Positions 47,305-55,300 of a stretch of 64,000 nucleotides of DNA are shown piece by piece. Positions within the stretch are counted from its first letter, which is position 1. Every line of letters begins with the position of its first letter. Origin of the DNA: Thiothrix fructosivorans (lineage in GTDB: Bacteria > Pseudomonadota > Gammaproteobacteria > Thiotrichales > Thiotrichaceae); NCBI RefSeq assembly GCF_017349355.1, contig NZ_JAFMPM010000008.1, positions 1,178,001 to 1,242,000 on the forward strand. The letters run 5' to 3'. A program made the position numbers and the translations under genes. A model generated the notes under the pieces. That model was not told the DNA's origin. It saw only the letters and a list, made by a program, of their open reading frames with translations, and ran no database searches.

Positions 47305-48337
47305 ATTCGACAAAGGGGGTATCGCTATCGGAGGTGTCCATCGTGCCGATTTCCCACGCCTTGATGTTTTCGAGGCGGCAAGTGCTGATGATTTCTTCGG
47401 ACTTGTCAGCAGGGACAACCAAGATCATGCCGATACCGCTGTTGAAGGTGCGTAGCATTTCTTCGTCAGAAACCCCGCCCTTTTCTTGCAACCAGTCAAA
47501 GATGGGGGGGCGTTGCCAGCTACCGCGCTTGATTTTGGCTTTGGTGCGAGCGGGTAGGACGCGTGGCAGGTTTTCGGTAATACCACCGCCGGTAATGTGC
47601 GCGACGGCGTGCAGGTCGTAGCGGCGCATTAAGCCGAGGATGGCTTTGACGTAAATGCGGGTCGGTTCTAACAAGGTGCGCCCAAGCGTGCTGTCGCCGA
47701 AGGGTTCGTCCAAGGATGCGCCGCTGACTTCGATGATTTTGCGAATCAGGGAATAGCCGTTGGAGTGCGGGCCGGTGGAGGCAAGGCCAATCAGTACGTC
47801 GTTACGGTGCACGCGGGAATTGTCTAGGATATTGTCACGCTCAACCACGCCGACGCAGAAACCAGCCAGATCGAAGTCATCGCCGTGGTACATACCCGGC
47901 ATTTCTGCCGTTTCACCACCGGAGAGTGCCGCCCCTGCTTGCACGCAGCCTTCGGCAATACCGCTGATGACTTGCTCGGCAACGTTCACATCCAGCTTGC
48001 CAGTGGCGTAGTAGTCGAGGAAGAACAGGGGTTCTGCGCCACTGACGATGATGTCGTTGACGCACATCGCTACGAGGTCGATACCAATGCTGTTGTAAAT
48101 GCCAGTATCAATCGCCAGTTTCAGTTTAGTGCCAACGCCGTCCGTGCCGGAAACCAGTACGGGGTTTTTGTAATTGGCGGGGATCGACATCAGTGCGCCG
48201 AAACCGCCTAAACCACCCAGCATTTCAGGGCGTTTGGTGCGTTGCGCGAGGGGTTTGATGCGTTCAACCAGATTGTTGCCTGCATCAATATCAACGCCAG
48301 CATCACGGTAAGTTAGGGAGGGTTTGCTTGAGTCCAT
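47294..48337 (-). CDS. purM: phosphoribosylformylglycinamidine cyclo-ligase
   Basis: 347 residues, full length. [32 protein letters not shown] at the N-terminus, [51 protein letters not shown] and [18 protein letters not shown] are all AIR synthetase motifs. Fifth step of purine synthesis. In an operon with purN, as in E. coli. About 140 bp separate its start from the tRNA. Confidence 0.97.
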   Translation of the reverse strand: MDSSKPSLTYRDAGVDIDAGNNLVERIKPLAQRTKRPEMLGGLGGFGALMSIPANYKNPVLVSGTDGVGTKLKLAIDTGIYNSIGIDLVAMCVNDIIVSGAEPLFFLDYYATGKLDVNVAEQVISGIAEGCVQAGAALSGGETAEMPGMYHGDDFDLAGFCVGVVERDNILDNSRVHRNDVLIGLASTGPHSNGYSLIRKIIEVSGASLDEPFGDSTLGRTLLEPTRIYVKAILGLMRRYDLHAVAHITGGGITENLPRVLPARTKAKIKRGSWQRPPIFDWLQEKGGVSDEEMLRTFNSGIGMILVVPADKSEEIISTCRLENIKAWEIGTMDTSDSDTPFVEYVD

Positions 48338-48434
48338 TAAGCCTGTCTCTGTTAGGGCAGCAATAAAGGGGGAATTCTAGCATAGCCACCCTAGGGCTGA
48401 CACACAGAAAGATAAACCTTTCTTGGAAAAAACA

Positions 48435-48464
48435 CTGGAAATGTTCTGAAAGTTTGCGTATCAT
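48435..48464 (+). promoter_or_regulatory. probable promoter of the serine tRNA
   Basis: TATCAT (48459-48464) as -10 with CTGGAA (48435-48440) as a weak -35 at 18-bp spacing. Initiation near 48471 is five bases before the mature tRNA. Confidence 0.4.
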
Positions 48465-48475
48465 TTGCATCCTTC

Positions 48476-48563
48476 GGAGAGCTGGTCGAGTGGTCGAAGG
48501 CGGCGGTCTTGAAAACCGTTGAGGGTTAAACCTCCGGGGGTTCGAATCCCTCGCTCTCCGCCA
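48476..48563 (+). tRNA. tRNA-Ser (anticodon TGA)
   Basis: 88 nt including encoded CCA. Acceptor arms GGAGAGC and GCTCTCC pair fully, followed by G-CCA. The anticodon loop CTTGAAA gives TGA at 48510-48512, reading UCA and related serine codons. The long variable arm (GAGGG...CCTC) is the class II feature expected for serine. T arm GGGGGTTCGAATCCC. Confidence 0.97.
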
Positions 48564-48595
48564 TATTAAAGAACGGTGACGTTCTAAAACATCCT

Positions 48596-48622
48596 AAAAC
48601 CCGCATCACAGCGGGTTTTTTT
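48596..48622 (+). terminator. rho-independent terminator after tRNA-Ser
   Basis: A 9-bp stem AAAACCCGC/GCGGGTTTT with a 6-nt loop and a run of T to 48622. Confidence 0.9.
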
Positions 48623-48659
48623 ATGCCTGCGATTGTCCGGCTACGTTCTAGATGTACTC

Positions 48660-48833
48660 CTAGAAACCGCGATTTGATACCCCCAATGGCAACTTATTCA
48701 ATTTGCGTGCGTGCGCCAAGTATTTAGGCTTATCTGTATTGCTGATTCTGAACGTCAACTTTAGCAACATATTGAGTTCAGCAAGATCTGGCAAATTTAA
48801 TCCAGCTTCTACTGCTTGTCTGGCAGAGAAATG
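48660..48833 (-). pseudogene. open frame without start, possible gene remnant
   Basis: Between an in-frame TAA and a TAG, 57 codons stay open on the minus strand and read like real protein (SARQAVEAGLNLPDLAELNM, later PKYLAHARKLNKLPLGV). No suitable start codon lies upstream. I do not recognise the family. The rest of 48623-48831 shows no gene. Confidence 0.25.
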
Positions 48834-48881
48834 TTAAGAAATGTTGCGTTCCCTTCAGCCAACCTTCAGTTTGATGATAAA
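48832..48881 (+). promoter_or_regulatory. direct-repeat element and -10 before the NRPS operon
   Basis: TGTTAAG (48832-48838) and TGTTGCG (48842-48848), 10 bp apart, then 27 bp to GATAAA (48876-48881). Between them CCTTCAG occurs twice 11 bp apart (48852-48858, 48863-48869), the spacing used by OmpR/PhoB-family activators. An almost identical TGTTAAG pair precedes the third synthetase gene at 63059. Confidence 0.5.
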
Positions 48882-48919
48882 TTCGCATGGGTTAATTTTT
48901 AACATACGGGAACGTTTCC

Positions 48920-49330
48920 ATGCATATTCTCATTGCTGTTGTGGCACTGGCATCATTGGTTGGTTTAGTGGTTTGGTCGATGAGCCAGCCTAAAGAAAAA
49001 CTGCAAGCAGTTTGGACAGAGTTGTCCGCCTCCTTTTCTTCCAAACACAAAGACTTGGCAACCCCCTTCCGTGCATGGGTAGAAACCTCCGCCTTGATGG
49101 CAAAGGAGCAAGCACTACAGGCATGGCTGTTAGGCTTACCCGCCGAAGGTTTGCAGGCATTGGCGGAAAAAGTCGCCGAATTCTGTGTGGAAATGGATGT
49201 GGAGCTGGATTGGTTGTTTGACGCAGACGTTGATGTAGACCCTAATGCCAAAGCTGCTGCCGAAGAAATGGTGATTGATTACTGCAAGATTTGTCTGAAA
49301 GCGGTGCAAAACCAACAGATAGCTTCCTAG
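48920..49330 (+). CDS. membrane-anchored small protein ahead of the NRPS genes
   Basis: 136 residues. An N-terminal hydrophobic segment (ILIAVVALASLVGLVVWSM, residues 3-21) would anchor it in the membrane; the rest is helical and acidic (LQALAEKVAEFCVEMDVELDWLFDADVDVD). No family recognised. It ends 34 bp before the first NRPS start and shares its upstream region, so it is probably the first gene of that operon. A role in the pathway is only inferred from position. The ribosome-binding site is weak (GGGA). Confidence 0.7.
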   Translation: MHILIAVVALASLVGLVVWSMSQPKEKLQAVWTELSASFSSKHKDLATPFRAWVETSALMAKEQALQAWLLGLPAEGLQALAEKVAEFCVEMDVELDWLFDADVDVDPNAKAAAEEMVIDYCKICLKAVQNQQIAS

Positions 49331-49364
49331 TAAGTTCCGGTATTTGCTTGCAAGGAGTGTCGCC

Positions 49365-52300
49365 ATGTTGCCACCAACACCCTCTACCCGTTTAGAAGAC
49401 CTGCGTAACATTTGGGAGCTGGCATTACGTCAGCATCCCGATGTGAGGGATTTGGCGGTTAATCTTCAACTTGTGGGTGAAAGCTTACGCTATCGGCATT
49501 TGCATGACGTTCTGCCGGATACAGGCTTGTCTGCGTCGCCAACCCTCCAGGCAACAACGATAGCACCACCAATAGCTAGCAAAGCCGCGTCATCAGATCA
49601 GGCAGTGGCTGCGTTATCGTTATTGACGGGTGAACCGCTGGTATTGCCGCAGCAATTGCCAGACACCTTACCCGCGATCCTGCATCAGCAAGCTGCCCGT
49701 ATCACTGCTGCTTCGTGGATTTTTGTTGATGCGGATGGGCAGGAACAACGCTTTACCTATGCCGACATGCTCAATGCTGCTGAAACCATTTTGGCAGGCT
49801 TACGCCAAGCGGGTTTACAGCCGCAGGATAAAGTGATCCTGCAATTGGGGGATAACTACGCCATCTTGACAGCGTTCTGGGGCTGTGTGTTGGGTGGATT
49901 TGTTCCGGTGATTATGGCACCACCGCCCAGTTATGCGGAAACCCATAACGATTTGGAACGCTTGCTACATGTGTATCGGCATTTGCAACAGCCGTATCTG
50001 CTGACTGATGCAGTTCGCCGTGACAGTATCCAGCAATTAGCACGCTGGGGCGATTTTGCCGCTGATCGGGTGTTGGCATTGGAAGATTGTCAGACCCAAG
50101 CGGCGGATACTCGCCATCATGTTGGCAGCCCTGATGATGTGGTGTTTTTTACCCTGACTTCGGGTAGTACGGGTGCGCCCAAATGTATTCCGCTGACCCA
50201 TCGTAACCTCATCTGCCGAGCAGTGGGTGTGAATCAGGCGAATGCCCATCAAGCCGATGATGTGATCCTGAACTGGTTGCCATTTGACCATATTGGCAGC
50301 ATTTCCGATTGGCATATTCGCTGTGTGTTATTGGGCTGTACCTTGGTGTATGCGCCTAAAGAATACGTATTGCGCGAACCCTTGAACTGGTTGCGTTTGC
50401 TTGACCGTTACCGCATCACTCATAGCTGGGCACCGAATTTTGCCTACAGCCTCATCCTGAATGCGTTGGCAGAGCAGGGTAGGCAAGGTGATTGGGACTT
50501 ATCTTGTGTCAAAGCCTTGCTGACGGCAGGGGAAGCAGTATCCCCGGCAACCGTGGCTGCGTTTCTGGATGGGGTAGCCCGTTTTGGTTTCCCATCCCAT
50601 GCGATTTGCCCAGCGTTTGGTATGGCGGAAATGGGATCAGGGGTGACGTATTTCCATGCGAGTGCCGAGTATCCCTTGCGCTTTGTGAGTGTTAGCCGTG
50701 CCTCTCTGGATAGCCCTGATGGTGTGGTGGCTGTCTCAGCGGCTGCTGCCGATGCGGTGAGTTTTACCAGTTTGGGGCCGCCAATTCCGGGGATTAGCCT
50801 ACGCATTGTGGATGCCCACGGCACTTTGTTGCCGATGGGAACGGTTGGGCATTTCCAAGTTAAAGGTACGGCAGTTGCCAATGGCTATTACCAGAACCCG
50901 CAAGCCAATGAGCAAGCCTTTCTGGACGACGGTTGGTTTGATACTGGTGACTTGGGTTTCTTTGCTGATGGCGAATTAGTGATTAGTGGGCGTGCCAAGG
51001 AAGTCATCATTATCAATGGCGCGAACTTCGCCAATGCTGAAATCGAAGTGGTCGTGGAAAGTGTGCCCGGAGTGGCGGTGTCATTCACCGCTGCCTGTGC
51101 GGTACGGATGCTGGGACAGACAGCGGAACAATTGGCAGTTTTCTTTGTACCCAATGCGCCTGCCCGCTTGCCACAGCTTTTGCCCGCCATTCAGGAAACC
51201 TTGCTGAAAACCTTGGGGCTAATGCCTGCCTACCTGATTCCATTGCAACGTGACGACATTCCCAAAACTGCCATCGGTAAAATTCAGCGCAAGCCCTTGG
51301 CACAGCGTTTGGAAGCCGGGGAAGTGGATAGTACCCTGCAACAAGTTGATGTGCTGTTAGGTAATGAGCGTACTGTGCCGGAGTGGTTCTATCAACGTGC
51401 ATGGCAACCACTAGCGGCGGATTCCCGCGAAGGGATAATGACTGGGCTGCATGTTATTTTGGCAGATCGTTTGGGGTTGGCGGATACCTTGCGCGGTAAA
51501 CTGGAAGCCTTGGGTAATGTGTGCGTCTGTGTTTCCAGTAGTACCCATGTTACGCCGCAAGTGTTTGCTCACCCGTCACAGCCACTGGTACACGTTTGGC
51601 ACTTGCTAGGTTATGACGCAGCGGTGGACGAGCAATCGCCAAGTCAGGAGCAGGCGGTGTGGGATGCCTGTCAGGAAAACAATCTCTACAGTGTATTGGC
51701 ATTGGCACAAGCCTTGCTGGCCTACACCCGCGACATGCCACAGGTTGAGCCAGTTGGTTTCAGTGTGGTTGCCAGCCATAGCCAGCTAGTTTTGGCTGAG
51801 GATAGGCTTGATGCTACCAAAGCGACTGTTCCAGCTCTCCTGAAAAGCCTTGCGGCTGAACAGGTGGGTTTATATTGCCGTCATATTGATTTGCCGTTAT
51901 CACCATTGGCTTATAAGACGGCATGTTTGGTGGCAGAGAGCAGCGACCGTGCTACCCATAGCGGCAGTGAAGTAGCGTGGCGAGATGGGATGCGTTATAT
52001 CGCCGGGTTGCAAAAGACAGCATTGGCACCAGCGGATAAGGGCGCGGCGCGGCTGGCACAGGGCGGTTTGTACGTGCTGACAGGCGGTCTGGGGGGGATG
52101 GGTGTAGAACTCGCTACCTTCCTGCTGACAAATTATCAAGCGCGTTTGCTGTTATTGGGGCAAACCGCGTTGCCGGTTGCTGGTGCTGATGTTTCCTTTA
52201 AAACCGTAGCCCGTTTAGCCACATGGCAACAACTGGAAGTACTTGCGCTGCAATCTGGCGGGGCGGTGCAATACGTAGCGTTGGATGTTGGTGGTGCGCA

Positions 52301-55300
52301 CGCTTTGCAACAAGCCGTGATTGCAGCGGAACAATACTGGCAAGCCCCACTGGACGGGATTTTCCATTTGGCGGGTACATCGCATGAACAGCCGATTGCC
52401 AACGAATCACGCGCTGGCATGGCAGCCATTCTTTACCCGAAACTGGCAGGTGCATTAGCCATCCAGCCCTTGCTGGTGCAACGTCCGCAAGCCTTTGTGG
52501 TCTACAGTTCCTCCGCCGCCGGTTTCTTTGGTGGGGCAAACATTGCCGCGTATGCCGCTGCGAATGCTTATCTGGATGCATTTGCAGTCCAGCAACGCCA
52601 GCAAGGTTTGCGTAGCTACAGCCTTGCGTGGAGCATGTGGGACGACGTGGGTATGAGCCAAGGCGCAACGGTGCAAGCCCTGTTTGCGGCGAAAGGCTAT
52701 TGCCTGATCAGCTCAGCAGAAGCGATGCGTTCCTTGTTGGTGGCCTTGGCGCAAAACCAGCCGAGCCTGTTGGTAGGGCTGGACGGTGGCAAAGCGCATG
52801 TGCGCCAGTTCCGCACCGATGTGCAAGCCGATGCCAAGGAACTGGTTACTTACTGCGTCTTGGCGGAAGGCTGCACGACTGCCCCAGCCCTCCCGCAATG
52901 CAGTACCGACCTGCCCGTGCCGTGCCGGATGGAAGTGGTCGAAGTCATCCCGCGTTTGGTAGACGGTACGGTTGATTTTGAAGAATTAGCCCAGCAAACC
53001 CTGCCTGATAAACGTTATAGCAGCCGTTACCTTGCGCCGCGCAATCCGCTGGAAATCCAGCTTGCGACTATCTGGCAAGAAGTGTTGAAAAAGCCCAAGG
53101 TAGGGGTGCAAGACAATTTCTTTGCCTTGGGTGGTGCATCCTTACAGGTTATCCAGTGTGTGGCGCGGCTGAATCAGGCATTGGGGCTGGAGTTGTTGCC
53201 CGGTGTGCTGTTTGCCCACCCGACGCTTGAAGCTTTGGCACAGCAGGTGGCAGGTTTAACACCTTCTGCAATGGCGGAAGTGATTGTCCTGCGAGCCAGT
53301 GATGCGCCCTTACAGGCATCGTTTGCCCAGCAGCGTCTGTGGTTTCTGGATGAGCTGGAAGCGGGAGATGCTTATAACATTCCGGTGGCATTACGGTTGT
53401 GCGGTGTGTTTGACATGGCAGCCTTTCAGCAAGCCTTCGATGCCATCATCCAGCGTCATGAGGCGTTGCGTACCCAGTTTGTTACTGGCGACAGTGCGCC
53501 AATATTGGCAGCTTTCAGCCCGGCACTGATCCGACAGGTGGATTTAAGTGCCTTACCCAAGGCAGCGCGTGAGGCCGTGGTGTTACGTCATGCGCGTGCC
53601 GATGCGCAACGTCCGTTCAATCTGGCAATGGATGTGCTGTTACGTGCCACGGTATTGCGTTTGGCGGCGGATGAACATGTGCTATTGCTGAATCTGCACC
53701 ACATTGCCGGGGATGGTTGGTCAATCAGCATCTTGGCGCGGGAACTGCAAACGTTGTATGCAGCCTATCGTGAGGACAAGCCTGCTGCCTTGCCGAATCT
53801 GCCCATCCAGTATGCCGATTTCGCAGCTTGGCAACGTGCCACCCTGCAAGGTGAACGGCTGGCAAACCTGCTGGCTTTCTGGAAACAGCAACTCAGTGGC
53901 GCACCGGAATTGCTGCAATTACCCACCGATTTCCTGCGCCCGGAAGTGGAAAGCTATCAGGGCGGGCAGCAAGCTATCCATGTTCCCCAAACGGTGGTGG
54001 ATGCGCTGCAACCCTTGGCGCAGCAAGCCGGGGCAACGTTATACATGACCCTGCTGGCAGCTTTCAATGTGCTGCTCTACCGCTACAGCGGGCAAGATGA
54101 TCTGGTCGTTGGTTCACCTGTGGCGTGCCGCAACCGTTCCGAACTTGAACCACTGATCGGTTTTTTTGCCAATACGCTGGCATTGCGTACCCAGATGGAT
54201 GCGTCGGCGAGTTTTGTCGAGGTGTTAGCGCAAGTACGCTCCACGGCACAAGCCGCGTTCGACCATCAGGATGTGCCGTTTGAAAAGCTGGTGGAAGAGC
54301 TGCAACTGACCCGCACCCTAGCGTACAACCCACTGGTACAAGTGTTATTTGCTTTGCAAAACGTATCCGCTAATGAATTTGCGTTTGCCGGTATACAAAG
54401 CCAGCCATTGGATATACCCGCCGAACGCTCGCTGTTCGATTTGGAACTGCAACTGTGGGAAACCCCTAATGGTCTGGAAGGCTTCTTCCTGTACAAAACA
54501 GCGTTGTTCCGTGCGGAAACGGTGCAGCGCATGGCGGGGCATTTTCTGACCTTGTTATCGGGTATTGCTGCCCATCCACAACAAGCCGTAGGGCATTTGC
54601 CGCTGCTACCTGAGTGCGAACGCCAACGCTTATTGGAAGATTGCAGCGGGATTGCAGCATTACCTCTGGCAGATACTGAGCCAAGTGTGATGGGTTTGAT
54701 TGCGGCACAAGCGGAATATACCCCCAACGCTGTTGCAGTGGTGGATGCCGCTACAGGTCAACAACTGACTTACCGCGAACTCAATACCCGTGCCAACCAG
54801 TTGGCTCATTACTTACGCACCCAAGGCGTTGGGGCTGAAATGCCGGTGGGTTTGTGTGTGGAACGTTCCGCCGACATGCTGGTGGGTTTGCTGGGTATCC
54901 TCAAGGCTGGGGCGGTGTATTTGCCGATAGACCCGACATACCCCGCCGAGCGTATCCATTTCATGCTGGAACAGGCACAGGTCAGGCTGGTATTGAGCCA
55001 GCAAGCGGTGCTGGAACGGGTATTCACCCCTCAGGTATTGCCAGCGGATACTGCCCTGTTTGCGCTGGATAGCCAGTGGTTTGCCCTGCTGCAACAGCCG
55101 CTTGATAATCCGGCGTTGGTAGTTACTGCCACGCAACTGGCTTACCTCATCTATACCTCCGGCTCGACCGGACAGCCCAAAGGGGTGATGGTGGAACAGG
55201 GTGCACTGGCAAGCCATACCCGCACCATGCAGCAACAGTTTGGTTTGGGCGCAAATGACCGGGTATTGCAGTTTGCGTCGATGAGCTTTGACGTGGCGCT

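Noticed and set aside
46639-47418. Longer N-terminus for PurN beginning inside purM
   Set aside because: The extension overlaps purM out of frame, and PurN homologs start just before the ISGSGSN motif.
48660-48833. The open minus-strand frame as a functional gene
   Set aside because: No start codon or ribosome-binding site, and it overlaps the direct-repeat promoter element; kept only as a possible remnant.
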